Assembly (NCBI GenBank): GCA_039962225.1
Contig: JAMPKV010000009.1
Coordinates: 62,001-126,000, forward strand
DNA from: Microcoleus sp. AS-A8
Lineage (GTDB): Bacteria > Cyanobacteriota > Cyanobacteriia > Cyanobacteriales > Coleofasciculaceae
DNA length: 64,000 nucleotides
Direction: 5' to 3'
Shown: in pieces, positions 43,827 to 53,023 of the stretch
Position numbering within the stretch: the first letter of the stretch is position 1
How the letters are laid out: each line of letters opens with the position of its first letter
Notes under the pieces: model-generated
Told to the model about the DNA's origin: nothing
Database searches by the model: none
The model's input: only the letters and a program-made list of their open reading frames with translations
Translations under genes and position numbers: made by a program

Positions 43827-45311
43827 ATGACCCATCCAAAATCCAAAATCCAAAATCCAAAATCCTTTAGCTGGTTGGGGCTACTCCTGGCTACGCTTGT
43901 TCTTGTCGTGGTATCGCGTTTGCCAGCCCTCGCCGCCACCGCCCAGCATTACACTGAGTTAGAATTTGCGCCTCTGCCAGAAATTAAGCTCCCCAAGTAC
44001 ACCCGCTATAAGCTGGAGAATGGGATGCTGGTGTATCTCATGGAAGACCACGAATTGCCCTTGGTTGGAGGTACAGCCATGATTCGCACGGGCGAACGCC
44101 TCGAACCCGCCGACAAAGTGGGCTTAGCGTCCTTGGTTGGGGAAGTGATGCGGACTGGCGGTACCACTGAACATACGGGAGATGAACTAAATCAGCTTTT
44201 AGAACAACGGGCGGCTTCAGTCGAGACGGCTATTGGTTCGACTTCGGGCAGTGCTAGTTTTAGCGCTTTAAGCGAAGACTTGGATACGGTTTTCGATTTG
44301 TTTGCTGAGGTACTCAAGACGCCAGCATTTGCTCCGGAAAAACTGGATTTAGCTAAAAAACAAAGGGCGGGACAAATTGCTCGCCGCAATGATGACCCTA
44401 ATGGCATTGCGGGTCGTGAATTTCAGAAACTCATTTACGGGAAAGATAGCCCTTACGCCCGCACGGTGGAGTATCAGACGCTCAACCCGATTTCCCGTGA
44501 AGATTTGATGGCATTCTACCAGCAATATGTTCATCCTGAAAATATGATTTTGGGCATTATTGGGGATTTTGATTCTGCCAAGATGCGATCGCGGATTCAG
44601 GAAGAATTTGGCACCTGGAAACCCACCTCTAAAGCGCCAAAACCCACGGTGCCCTCTGCCACCCAGGCAAAGCAGGGGGGTGTCTTTTTCGTGAATCAGC
44701 CTCAACTCACCCAAAGTTATGTTCAGATTGGGCATATTGGCGGTGAACTCAACAGTCCCGATTACCCGGCGCTGGATGTGTTGAATCAGGTAATGAATGG
44801 CTTTGGTGGACGTTTATTTAATGAAGTGCGATCGCGCCAAGGTCTTTCTTACTCGGTTTATGGATTTTGGAGTCCCCGTTACGACTTTCCGGGTACATTT
44901 GTTGCTGGAGGACAGACGCGATCGGATGCAACTGTACCCTTTATTCAAGCCGTTCGCGCCGAAATCGAAAAATTCCGCACAACACCGATCACACCTGAAG
45001 AACTTGCCTCTGCCAAAGATCAGGTTCTCAACTCCTTTGTGTTCAATTTTCAAGACCCCAGCCAAACTCTAGCGCGGCTGATGCGTTATGAATATTACGG
45101 CTACCCAGAGGATTTCCTCTTCCGTTATCAGCGGGCTGTCAAAGCAACAACGATTGAGGATGTGCAACGTGTTGCCCAAAAATATCTGCAACCCGATAAA
45201 CTTGTGACGCTAGTGGTGGGTAATGCTCAAGCAATCCAACCCCCTCTCACGAGTCTTTCTGCTGAGGTGACTTCTGTCGATATCACAATTCCAGAGGCAA
45301 AAAGCAGTTAG
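43827..45311 (+). CDS. M16-family peptidase, non-catalytic partner
   Basis: 494 residues. After a signal peptide (LGLLLATLVLVVVSRLPALAA) the first M16 domain has LASLVGEVMRTGGTTEHTG where HxxEH should be, so zinc is not bound. The C-terminal domain keeps the substrate-binding pair in EVRSRQGLSYSVYGF (about R335/Y342). It therefore completes the upstream HFLEH protein, as in the mitochondrial MPP-alpha/beta and bacterial M16B pairs. Its first 16 residues (KSKIQNPKS...) are encoded by a 7-bp tandem repeat, so the natural start may have been captured from repeat DNA. Confidence 0.93.
   Translation: MTHPKSKIQNPKSFSWLGLLLATLVLVVVSRLPALAATAQHYTELEFAPLPEIKLPKYTRYKLENGMLVYLMEDHELPLVGGTAMIRTGERLEPADKVGLASLVGEVMRTGGTTEHTGDELNQLLEQRAASVETAIGSTSGSASFSALSEDLDTVFDLFAEVLKTPAFAPEKLDLAKKQRAGQIARRNDDPNGIAGREFQKLIYGKDSPYARTVEYQTLNPISREDLMAFYQQYVHPENMILGIIGDFDSAKMRSRIQEEFGTWKPTSKAPKPTVPSATQAKQGGVFFVNQPQLTQSYVQIGHIGGELNSPDYPALDVLNQVMNGFGGRLFNEVRSRQGLSYSVYGFWSPRYDFPGTFVAGGQTRSDATVPFIQAVRAEIEKFRTTPITPEELASAKDQVLNSFVFNFQDPSQTLARLMRYEYYGYPEDFLFRYQRAVKATTIEDVQRVAQKYLQPDKLVTLVVGNAQAIQPPLTSLSAEVTSVDITIPEAKSS
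43834..43865 (+). repeat. Heptamer short tandem repeat at the start of a gene
   Basis: ATCCAAA repeated four times (43834-43861) plus ATCC. Cyanobacterial short tandemly repeated repetitive (STRR) type. It begins 4 bp after the ATG of the second M16 gene and is translated. Confidence 0.95.
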
Positions 45312-45918
45312 CCATCTGTAGAAACATACAGACAACTCAAGGAAGTATAAAGAAGGGTAAAGGATGAAGAATACAGATTTCTTCATCCTTGCCTAATGAC
45401 CTATTGCCAAAATATCAATTGCACTGACGCCCCTGAGAATCACACACTTTAGTCCAACAGCGTTCTAGAAGTTTAACTCTATAGAGATAGGCAAACAGAC
45501 GAGGATCGAGTATAAGCTTTGTTTGAGAACTAAAGACCGGCTGGTTCAGAAATTGCCACAAGGGGAATTTGAGCTTGATGTCTTTTGAAGCCATATGAGG
45601 AAAATCTTAGAGAAGCGTTGTGAGAGCTATTCCACCCTCCATCAGATACACCAATCAAGGGCTGGTTAGTTAACCTTGGCACATTGTCTGGTGAACTTTC
45701 TTGGTGGGGATTACGGAACATTGGAACAATTTTCTGCCAATCTCAGTAGTTTCCCGGAAGAAGGAGAAAGTTTCACCGTTTGACTTGGCAGTTTGTCAAC
45801 CCACCTGGTGGGTATTTTATGTAGGGACCCTTAACTCTAACGAGGGATGGAAGCCGCGACAAGAGAGTTATGCGAATCTTAACGAAAACCTCACAAAGCC
45901 TAAGGATGAAGTTTTGTT
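45312..45918. other. Long spacer with two hairpins
   Basis: About 600 bp between the M16 pair and the DUF2243 gene. A perfect 12-bp stem (AAGGATGAAGAA / TTCTTCATCCTT, 45360-45390) follows the M16 gene and may end its transcript. A 6-bp stem (ACCCAC / GTGGGT, 45799-45813) followed by ATTTTAT lies before the DUF2243 gene. A 92-codon frame at 45701-45979 has no protein-like pattern. Confidence 0.45.
45360..45390 (+). terminator. Stem-loop after the M16 pair
   Basis: Perfect 12-bp stem with a 7-nt loop (TACAGAT), 49 bp past the stop. No long T-run, so the stem may serve mRNA stability instead. Confidence 0.5.
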
Positions 45919-46416
45919 ATGGAGTCTAAGCTGGAGACAGGTAAGCACAGTGGATTACTGGTGGCGGCGGGCATCCTGATTGGTGCAGGTTTGCTTGCAG
46001 GATTTGTTGACGGCATCTTGTTGCACGAAATCCTCCAGTGGCATCACATGTTTACAAGCATTCGACCAGCAACGAACCTCTCTAATCTGGAAGCCAATAC
46101 TCTAGGAGATGGTCTTTTTCATTTAGGCACTTGGATATTGAGTGTCATAGGTCTGGCCTTGCTCTGGCGTGCCGGTGGACGTAGCGATATAGCTTGGTCG
46201 TCCAAAATCTTCGGTGGGTCTTTACTTCTGGGTGCAGGGTTATTTGACTTTATAGAAGGTCTCATCGATCACCAAATTCTAGGAATTCATCATGTTAAAC
46301 CCGGCCCAAATCAGTTAGCGTGGGATATTGGCTTTCTGACTTTAGGTGCCATCCTTGCCCTAGTAGGCTGGGTTATTTTGCGAAGCGGGCAAAAGGAAAA
46401 TTCAAGCCCATCTTAA
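45919..46416 (+). CDS. DUF2243 membrane protein
   Basis: 165 residues with four predicted membrane helices. The motifs FVDGILLHEILQWHHM (about 29-44) and FDFIEGLIDHQILGIHH (about 114-130) are the His-rich signatures of DUF2243, whose paired His residues inside the membrane suggest metal or haem binding (inference). Function unknown. Downstream on the other strand, the LURP-one-like gene converges with it. Confidence 0.9.
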   Translation: MESKLETGKHSGLLVAAGILIGAGLLAGFVDGILLHEILQWHHMFTSIRPATNLSNLEANTLGDGLFHLGTWILSVIGLALLWRAGGRSDIAWSSKIFGGSLLLGAGLFDFIEGLIDHQILGIHHVKPGPNQLAWDIGFLTLGAILALVGWVILRSGQKENSSPS

Positions 46417-46511
46417 GGCTAAGCTATTTCACATCTAATCGACATACAGTAAGAAGCCAGGATACTGTCCACATTCGAGTTTACCATTTTGGCTTTTGCC
46501 TGTTGACTGGC

Positions 46512-47096
46512 TTAGCCACGAGAGCGTTCTAGTAAAATCATCATTACTAAACTTAACAAAACTTGCATTTCTTCCTGCTCACTGAGTTGATTGAGTTGTT
46601 TAATCGTAAACTTTCGGGAGAAGAAAGAAGGCTGCTTTTCCAGGCTCATCACAATCGTGCCATCTGAGCGCATCACGACAAAAGCGGGATTGAAGACATA
46701 GCCACTGAATAAACCAATGATCGGAATCTCACCAAATAATCCATCCATGACTTTAACCCATGGATTTTTTTCCCGAATGGTCATGACGACTGTGGCACCC
46801 TCAAAAATGTCGTATTGCGCTTTCCAAAGCGATCTTAACCCTCGTCTTTTCACCGAACCTAAAGGGATACCACTCGATGAAGTGAAGTTGTAACTAGCCG
46901 AAAAATCGATGATGCGATCAGCCTTGATGGAGTATACTAGGTTGCTCTGTTGAGTGTCAGCAAAGACACTAATAGATTCCTTGAGTTTGAAGAGTTTTTG
47001 CTTGACATAGAAGACAAGGCTACCGTGAGCGTCAGTAACAGACAATTGGGGTGCCAAAGCCCAAAATTTGAATTGGAGCTCCAGAGGATAGTGCAT
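46512..47096 (-). CDS. LURP-one/Tubby-like C2 domain protein
   Basis: 194 residues, beta-rich throughout, resembling the LURP-one-related (Tubby-like, scramblase-like) fold: FKFWALAPQLSVTDAHGSLV, LFKLKESISVFAD, VYSIKADRI and a C-terminal hydrophobic helix MQVLLSLVMMILLE. In plants and bacteria these proteins are thought to bind membranes or phospholipid; no catalytic role is established. Small GC/AT context is ordinary. It is a plausible but not certain family call. Confidence 0.7.
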   Translation of the reverse strand: MHYPLELQFKFWALAPQLSVTDAHGSLVFYVKQKLFKLKESISVFADTQQSNLVYSIKADRIIDFSASYNFTSSSGIPLGSVKRRGLRSLWKAQYDIFEGATVVMTIREKNPWVKVMDGLFGEIPIIGLFSGYVFNPAFVVMRSDGTIVMSLEKQPSFFSRKFTIKQLNQLSEQEEMQVLLSLVMMILLERSRG

Positions 47097-47349
47097 GAAT
47101 TACGCCAATGAGTAGGTAAAGGATGAGGGCATCGGCAAAAATAGCAGCGATTCTAGCAAGATTACCGTCTTGCTAGAATCGCCAACAACCTTAAGATAGA
47201 AATTTTAAAAAAGCCGACCCCACCCTAACATTCATACAAACGAGCATCCTCAGACTGTTTATCTTGTGTTGTGGCAAGAGGCTCCCGCTTATAGCGGTAA
47301 GGCTTCGCGTTAAGGTTCAGTGTTCATGGCAAGCTCCCGTTAGAGTTCG

Positions 47350-48039
47350 TTAGAACCTAATGGGAGTATTAGCGCCTGTATTTGCGCCATTTGAGGTAGT
47401 ATTAGCGCCGTTTGAGGTGGTATTAGCGCCTGTGTTTGCGCCGTTTGAGGCGGTATTAGCGCCTGTGTTTGCGCCATTTGAGCTGGTATTAGCGCCTGTG
47501 TTTGCGCCATTTGAGCTGGTATTAGCACCTGTATTAGCGCCGTTTGAGCTGGTATTAGCGCCTGTGTTTGCGCCATTTGAGCTGGTATTAGCGCCTGTGT
47601 TTGCGGCGTTGGGATTGGTATTAGCGCCTGTATTTGCGGCGTTGGGATTGGTATTAGCGCCTGTGTTTGCGGCGTTGCGGTTGGTATTAGCGCCTGTGTT
47701 TGCGGCGTTGCGGTTGTTACCCTCACCAGGGGTACCGGTGAAAGTGAAAACTCTCTTATCGGGATTGGTAGCAGCAGGGTTAGTATTAGCAGGGTTTGAA
47801 GGTGAATTGGCTGCCCTATTCCCGCTACTAGAGCCATTATTAGCTCTACACAGATTTTCTAGATTGAGAGTAACGCCTCGTTGAGTTTGCATATAACAAA
47901 AAGGGCTGCCTGTGCCTGAATTTCGCACAGTTGGGTAGCCAGATGATTCAGGCAAAGGACGGCTAACGACAGCCTGAGGGAGAGATACAATTACGGCAGC
48001 GGCAGACAGAGCCGCGCTTAACTTAAGGAGTTTTAACAT
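47350..48039 (-). CDS. Secreted protein with 11-residue Asn/Thr/Gly/Ala tandem repeats
   Basis: 229 residues. A signal peptide (AALSAAAVIVSLPQAVVS) is followed by a short Cys-pair module (FCYMQTQRGVTLNLENLC, about 48-65) found in many small exported cyanobacterial proteins. From about 105 on there are about 10.6 copies of an 11-residue unit, first N(R/P)NAANTGANT and later SSNGANTGANT. No catalytic motif. Low-complexity linker of this type may make a surface or sheath polypeptide (inference). Copy number can change by slippage and keep frame, as the unit is 33 bp. Confidence 0.75.
   Translation of the reverse strand: MLKLLKLSAALSAAAVIVSLPQAVVSRPLPESSGYPTVRNSGTGSPFCYMQTQRGVTLNLENLCRANNGSSSGNRAANSPSNPANTNPAATNPDKRVFTFTGTPGEGNNRNAANTGANTNRNAANTGANTNPNAANTGANTNPNAANTGANTSSNGANTGANTSSNGANTGANTSSNGANTGANTSSNGANTGANTASNGANTGANTTSNGANTTSNGANTGANTPIRF
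47367..47716 (-). repeat. 33-bp tandem repeat array, about 10.6 copies
   Basis: Recurring words on the plus strand: GTATTAGCGCCTGTGTTTGC with variable tails (GCCATTTGAGCTG, GGCGTTGGGATTG). The array encodes the 11-residue repeats on the minus strand. Because the unit is a multiple of three, other frames on both strands also stay open across it. Confidence 0.93.
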
Positions 48040-48193
48040 AGTTTTTAGAAGGATATTTTAGAAGACTACCCTCTACCCTAAAAATTTACGTGAATCAGAA
48101 CCTATCGCTGTAGGAAGATTCAGCACTCAGCAAAAGGTAGAACTTTGAAAAAGGCTTAAAGCAAGGTCAGCCTAGAAGAATTTAACTGCTCAT

Positions 48194-49297
48194 TTATGGA
48201 TAGAGGGCATCACCAGTCGAAGGGTCAAAAACAAACAACTGGTTAAGGTCGAATTGGATGCCAACGCGATCGCCCGGACACCCACGCCAATCTGAAGGAG
48301 CCAAAACATCCAAAAGCACCTCCGACTCCGGCAGACACCCACGAACTAACGTCTCCCGCCCCAACGGTTCAACCACCCTCACCTCCATCCTCAACTCCTC
48401 TCTCCTCTCTACGTCCTGTTGTCTGGAATGGTTGGTTAACTCCACATATTCCGGGCGAATCCCCAAATCCACAGGTTGCGCCGGAACCAATTGCAACTTG
48501 AGATGAAGCTCACTGGGACAAGACAAAAACTGCCCCCCCACCTGAAAACCCTCACCCGTATAAGTGCCGCGAAAAACATTCATCGGAGGATTACCCAAAA
48601 ACGTCGCCACCATCCGATTTGCGGGTTGAGCATAAATCGCTTGCGGGTCACCAATTTGTTGAATCCGACCCCTATCAAGGACTACAATCTGGTCGGCTAA
48701 GGTCATCGCTTCCACCTGATCGTGAGTCACATAAATCGTCGTGATGCCCAATCGTTGATGTAACTGCTTTAATTCCGAACGGGTATCATCCCGTAACTGA
48801 GCATCCAGATTCGAGAGTGGTTCATCCAACAGAAAAACTTTAGGTTCCCGTGCGATCGCTCTTCCGAGTGCCACTCGCTGCTGTTGCCCCCCAGACAACT
48901 GCTTTGGTTTACGATCCAACAGATGGGAAATATCAAGCGATCGCGCCACCCTCTCCACCTGTTTCTCAATCGTTGCCCTGTCCGCTTTCCGCATCCGTAA
49001 TCCGAACGAGAGATTCTGAGCCACTGTCATGTGTGGGTAAAGAGCATAGTTTTGAAACACCATCGCCACATCCCGCTGCCGCGCCGGGACATGATTGACC
49101 AAAACATCGTCAATAAATAGATTGCCATCACTCATCGATTCCAAACCGGCGATCATGCGTAGAATCGTGGATTTACCGCAACCTGATGGCCCCACTAACA
49201 CCCACAATTGCCCATCCGGCACCTCAAAGGTAACGTCCTCAATCGCTGTGATTTGATCAAATTGACGGGTAATCCCTTCTAATCGAACATTTGCCAT
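48194..49297 (-). CDS. MalK/UgpC-type ABC transporter ATP-binding protein
   Basis: 367 residues, the full length of a carbohydrate-importer ATPase (CUT1 type) with a C-terminal TOBE/OB regulatory domain. Seen: Walker A GPSGCGKST at 36-44, Q-loop (VFQNYALYPHM), signature LSGGQQQRVALGRA, Walker [14 protein letters not shown]-switch VTHD. Residues near 290-305 (RQQDVERREELRMEVRVV) are encoded by a GAGAGGA-type repeat string, perhaps an insertion in the TOBE domain. No permease or binding-protein gene is adjacent, so it is probably a shared orphan ATPase for sugar or glycerol-phosphate import. The gene stands alone. Confidence 0.93.
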   Translation of the reverse strand: MANVRLEGITRQFDQITAIEDVTFEVPDGQLWVLVGPSGCGKSTILRMIAGLESMSDGNLFIDDVLVNHVPARQRDVAMVFQNYALYPHMTVAQNLSFGLRMRKADRATIEKQVERVARSLDISHLLDRKPKQLSGGQQQRVALGRAIAREPKVFLLDEPLSNLDAQLRDDTRSELKQLHQRLGITTIYVTHDQVEAMTLADQIVVLDRGRIQQIGDPQAIYAQPANRMVATFLGNPPMNVFRGTYTGEGFQVGGQFLSCPSELHLKLQLVPAQPVDLGIRPEYVELTNHSRQQDVERREELRMEVRVVEPLGRETLVRGCLPESEVLLDVLAPSDWRGCPGDRVGIQFDLNQLFVFDPSTGDALYP

Positions 49298-49635
49298 GGG
49301 TTACGGAAAATAAATCAGAGAACTGCTGCTGTCGTTAGTGAAATTAAACCTCAATTTGAGAGCGATAGCAGTCCAGTGGGATTTGTCAGACAAACTTTTT
49401 GATGAACTGCTCTAGACATAGAGGCAAACAAAAGAGGCTCTTGTGGGTGCAATCTGCAAATTCACAAGGTAGCCCGTAATTTTACTTACAGATAGGGTTT
49501 GCTTAAATAACTGAGACAATTCAGTATTTTCCCGGAGAAAAGTTTTGCTTCAAAGTGGTAACAATGAAGGAGCTAATTCAGCCCAGGTAAGGGACAAAAC
49601 AGCATTCTTTGCTTAGGGTTCTGGGGGACAATTCT
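49298..49635. promoter_or_regulatory. Divergent promoter region
   Basis: About 340 bp between the ABC ATPase gene (minus) and the phosphorelay operon (plus). Nothing recognisable beyond A/T-rich words; it must hold both promoters. The kinase frame is open from a TTG at 49609. Confidence 0.45.
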
Positions 49636-51240
49636 GTGAAGCATCAAAACGTCAGTCAAACGCCAACTCAATCAGACGCTGAACCTCAAGCTAGGGTTAG
49701 AGAAGGAGAGGAGATTTTTTCTTCGATATCACAAGAAGCTTCTCTTGTAAATAAACCAGGCAAGCCCCATGTACACGTAACCGAGAGAACGCTTCAAACT
49801 GTGCCCTTGAGGTTTTTCCCAAGAACATGGTCTGTGGAGAGGAAGACTATGGCAATGCTGGGACTGGCTTCCGTGATTCTAGTGGGTCTCAATATTCTGT
49901 TTTATTGGAGCTTTATCAAGCAAAAAGAAACATCAGATCGGGTGAATCGCAGCCAAAAAGTTCTCCAGAATCTGGAAAACGTTCTTTCTTCAGTTACGGA
50001 GGCTGAAACAGGCCAACGGGGTTACTTACTCACAGGACAAGAGTCTTACTTAGAGCCGTATAACCTGGCTGTAAAGACAATGGACGAGCAACTAGCTGTT
50101 CTCGAAACATTAACGGTAGCTGACTCTAAACAACAGCAGCAGCTTTCCCTCCTTGAACCCCTAATCGCCCAGAAGTTTGCTGAACTTCGGGAAACCATTG
50201 AATTAAGGCAAAACAAGGGATTTGAAGCCGCGAATCAGCTGGTTTTGACCCATCAGGGAAAATTTCTCATGGAGCGAGTGAGAACGGTACTCCAGCAGAT
50301 GAAAAGTAAAGAATATGAGCAATTACAAATGTGGTTAAAGACGAAACAGGAGGAAGCCCAGAAAATACAGTTGATATTCTTATTCGGCCTAGTATTCAAC
50401 TTGATCGCCTTTTATTTGGTGTACCGCGCGATCGAGCAGGAGATTCGGGAGCGCAAGCAAGCCGAAGCCTCGCTGAAACAGCTCAATGAACAGCTAGAAG
50501 CCAGAGTGCAGCAGCGAACCGCCGACCTGAAAGAGGCCAACGTTAATTTGTTGTATTCTAATCGGGAACTAGAGCAGTTTGCTTATGTGGCTTCCCATGA
50601 CTTGCAAGAGCCACTACGAGCCGTTAATAGCTATGCTCAGCTCCTAGGGCGGAAATACCAGGGTAACCTGGATGCTAAAGCCGATAAGTACCTCGGTTAC
50701 ATCATGGAGGGAGCCACCCGGATGCAGCAGTTAATTAATGATTTGCTGGAGTTTTCACGGGTGGGGACACGGGCAAAAGAGCTGAAGTTAACGGCTTGCG
50801 AGGTCGTGCTGAGTCAGGTTTTGATAAATTTAAAAGTGGCGATCGCCGAGTGCCAAGCCGTTGTGACTCATGACCCCCTACCCACAATCATGGGGGATGA
50901 AATACAACTGATGCAATTGTTCCAAAATCTGATTTCCAATGCCATCAAGTTTCATCGCGAGGAGCCACCCTGCGTACATATCTCAGTGGTGCAACAACAA
51001 AACGACTGGGTCTTTTCTGTCCGTGATAATGGGATCGGCATGGAGCCAGAGTACTTTGAGCGTATCTTCACAATTTTCCAGCGTCTCCATTCCCGTGCTG
51101 AGTATCCCGGTACGGGCATTGGTCTAGCCGTTTGTAAGAAAATTGTGGAACGTCATGGGGGACGCATTTGGATAGAGTCAGAATTAGGAGTAGGTACAAC
51201 CTTTTACTTCACTATCCCACAAGGCAATCCGTCCCCATGA
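49636..51240 (+). CDS. CHASE3-domain sensor histidine kinase (first gene of operon)
   Basis: 534 residues from GTG 49636, which has GGGGGA seven bases upstream; TTG 49609 is possible. A first membrane helix ([19 protein letters not shown]) opens an extracytoplasmic CHASE3 domain (about 105-235: [32 protein letters not shown]), and a second helix ([17 protein letters not shown]) closes it. A coiled coil, HisKA ([14 protein letters not shown], phospho-His) and a HATPase ([31 protein letters not shown]) follow. The type is that of Cph1-like kinases. The stop overlaps the receiver gene start (ATGA), so they are coupled. Confidence 0.93.
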   Translation: MKHQNVSQTPTQSDAEPQARVREGEEIFSSISQEASLVNKPGKPHVHVTERTLQTVPLRFFPRTWSVERKTMAMLGLASVILVGLNILFYWSFIKQKETSDRVNRSQKVLQNLENVLSSVTEAETGQRGYLLTGQESYLEPYNLAVKTMDEQLAVLETLTVADSKQQQQLSLLEPLIAQKFAELRETIELRQNKGFEAANQLVLTHQGKFLMERVRTVLQQMKSKEYEQLQMWLKTKQEEAQKIQLIFLFGLVFNLIAFYLVYRAIEQEIRERKQAEASLKQLNEQLEARVQQRTADLKEANVNLLYSNRELEQFAYVASHDLQEPLRAVNSYAQLLGRKYQGNLDAKADKYLGYIMEGATRMQQLINDLLEFSRVGTRAKELKLTACEVVLSQVLINLKVAIAECQAVVTHDPLPTIMGDEIQLMQLFQNLISNAIKFHREEPPCVHISVVQQQNDWVFSVRDNGIGMEPEYFERIFTIFQRLHSRAEYPGTGIGLAVCKKIVERHGGRIWIESELGVGTTFYFTIPQGNPSP

Positions 51241-51683
51241 ATATCAGCACTCCGATTAGACCCGTTGAGATTCTACTAGTAGAAGACTCCCCCAGTGATG
51301 CCGATCTCACAGAAGAAGCGCTCAGTGACGGCAAGGTACTCAATCACTTGCACTGGGTGGAAGATGGTGTAGAAGCGATCGCCTTCCTCCGTCGCCAGGG
51401 AAAATATACCAATGCACCCCGTCCCGATTTGATTTTACTCGACCTCAACTTGCCCAAAAAAGATGGTCGTGAGGTTTTGGCGGAAATCAAGGCAGACTCC
51501 AGCCTGAAGCTCATCCCCGTGATCGTTCTCACTACCTCAGCCGCTGAACGAGATATTCTCAAGACTTATGAGCTAAACGCGAACTGCTACGTCACCAAGC
51601 CGATCGACTTAGAGCAGTTCATCTCTGTAGTGAAGTTAATCGAACAGTTCTGGCTAGCCTTGGTTAAACTGCCGTCGGAGTAA
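51237..51683 (+). CDS. Single-domain response regulator, Rcp1-like
   Basis: 148 residues, one receiver domain. Phospho-acceptor D69 ([13 protein letters not shown]), acidic pocket VEDSPSDA, the Thr and Lys switch residues (LTTSA, TKP). The ATG lies in the ATGA overlap with the preceding kinase gene (51237-51240), so this is its likely cognate partner, similar to Cph1-Rcp1 pairs. The next gene follows after 7 bp. With no output domain, it may pass phosphate on or act by protein contact. Confidence 0.95.
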   Translation: MNISTPIRPVEILLVEDSPSDADLTEEALSDGKVLNHLHWVEDGVEAIAFLRRQGKYTNAPRPDLILLDLNLPKKDGREVLAEIKADSSLKLIPVIVLTTSAAERDILKTYELNANCYVTKPIDLEQFISVVKLIEQFWLALVKLPSE

Positions 51684-51690
51684 CTTAAAG

Positions 51691-52983
51691 ATGAACACTG
51701 CCCCCCGACACCACTTGGCGGCTACCGCTAACGCTCTTCATATCCTTCTAGTTGAGGATAACCCAGCTGATGCTGACCTCCTCGGCGAAATTCTCGAAGA
51801 AGCTGAGGAAACTCAGTGGTCACTGGTACATGTGGAACGCTTCAAAGACGCGCTGAACTCTCTGCATGAACACTTATTTGATGTGATTCTCTTAGACTTG
51901 TCCCTACCCGACAAACAAGGATTGTCTACAGTTGCACAAATCCATGAAGCGGCACCGGATTTGCCGATTGTTGTCCTCACCGGACTCAATGATCGGGTCA
52001 TCGCTTTGGAAGCCTTGCGGCAGGGGGCACAAGACTATCTGGTGAAGGGCAAGATTGATACTTTCTTACTCGTTCGTGCGATTCGTTATGCGATCGAGCG
52101 TGCCCATACCTTCAAAAAGTTACGCCAGAGTGAGGAGCAGCTACAACGGCTTAACGAAGAATTAGAACGCCGAGTCGCAGAGCAAACCGATGAATTAAGA
52201 CAAAAAAATCAGTCCTTACAACAGGAAATTACTGAGCGTCAACGTTTAGAATCGGAACTCCGTTACGCCTTAGCCAATGAAAGAGAACTCAGCGACCTCA
52301 AATCCCGGATTATTTCTGTCGTTTCTCATGAGTATCGTACCCCACTGGCAACGATTCTTTCGTCTACAGAGTTACTAGAACACTACAGCCATAACTGGGC
52401 AGAGGAAAAAAAGCAGCGTCATTTCCAACGGATTGAAACCTCAGTTCATCATCTGACGCGGTTAGTGAATGATGTACTGATGTTCAGTAAAGCAGAGGCG
52501 GGAAAACTGGAATTTAATCCGGTACACCTGGATGTGGTGGAGTTTTGCCGCGAACTGGTGGAAGAATTACAAGTGACAGCCGGAGAAAATCACAGTATCA
52601 ACTTCAGGTGTCTCGGTATTCAACAGGAGGTATATCTGGATGAAAAATTACTACGCCAAATCCTGAGCAATTTGCTCTCCAACGCCCTCAAATACTCTCC
52701 TGAGGGAGGCGAAATCCAGTTTGAACTCGTTTTCGGGCAAGATACGATCGTCTTCCGCATCCAAGACCAAGGAATTGGCATTCCCTTACCAGACCAATCC
52801 CAGCTCTTTGATGCGTTCTACCGCAGTAGTAATGTGGGCACAATCTCTGGAACGGGTTTAGGCTTAGCCATTGTTGAGAGGTCTGTGAACACCCACAAGG
52901 GTGAGATTTTGGTGGAGAGTGAAGTCGGAGTTGGGACAACGTTTACAGTTACGCTGCCCTTAACCATGGAGATGCCTGGTTAG
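51691..52983 (+). CDS. Receiver-histidine kinase hybrid (third gene of operon)
   Basis: 430 residues. Receiver first (VEDNPADA, phospho-acceptor D69 in ILLDLSLPDKQG), a coiled coil at about 140-200, HisKA with H213 (VVSHEYRTPLATI), and HATPase (NLLSNALKYSPEGG, DQGIGIP, GTGLGLAIV). This receiver-kinase order makes the protein a phosphorylated input to a second kinase. With the two preceding genes it makes a complete three-step relay whose output is not encoded nearby. Spacing of 7 bp supports one operon. Confidence 0.95.
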   Translation: MNTAPRHHLAATANALHILLVEDNPADADLLGEILEEAEETQWSLVHVERFKDALNSLHEHLFDVILLDLSLPDKQGLSTVAQIHEAAPDLPIVVLTGLNDRVIALEALRQGAQDYLVKGKIDTFLLVRAIRYAIERAHTFKKLRQSEEQLQRLNEELERRVAEQTDELRQKNQSLQQEITERQRLESELRYALANERELSDLKSRIISVVSHEYRTPLATILSSTELLEHYSHNWAEEKKQRHFQRIETSVHHLTRLVNDVLMFSKAEAGKLEFNPVHLDVVEFCRELVEELQVTAGENHSINFRCLGIQQEVYLDEKLLRQILSNLLSNALKYSPEGGEIQFELVFGQDTIVFRIQDQGIGIPLPDQSQLFDAFYRSSNVGTISGTGLGLAIVERSVNTHKGEILVESEVGVGTTFTVTLPLTMEMPG

Positions 52984-53023
52984 CGGCAATCTATGTTTGG
53001 CGTTGGACTCCTCTGGAATCGGG

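Noticed and set aside
45701-45979. 92-codon plus-strand frame before the DUF2243 gene
   Set aside because: No recognisable pattern, crosses a hairpin and runs into the start of a good gene in another frame.
47360-47884. Long plus-strand frame and second minus-strand frame over the 33-bp repeats
   Set aside because: They stay open because the repeat length is a multiple of three; only the minus frame at 47350-48039 has a signal peptide and Cys module.
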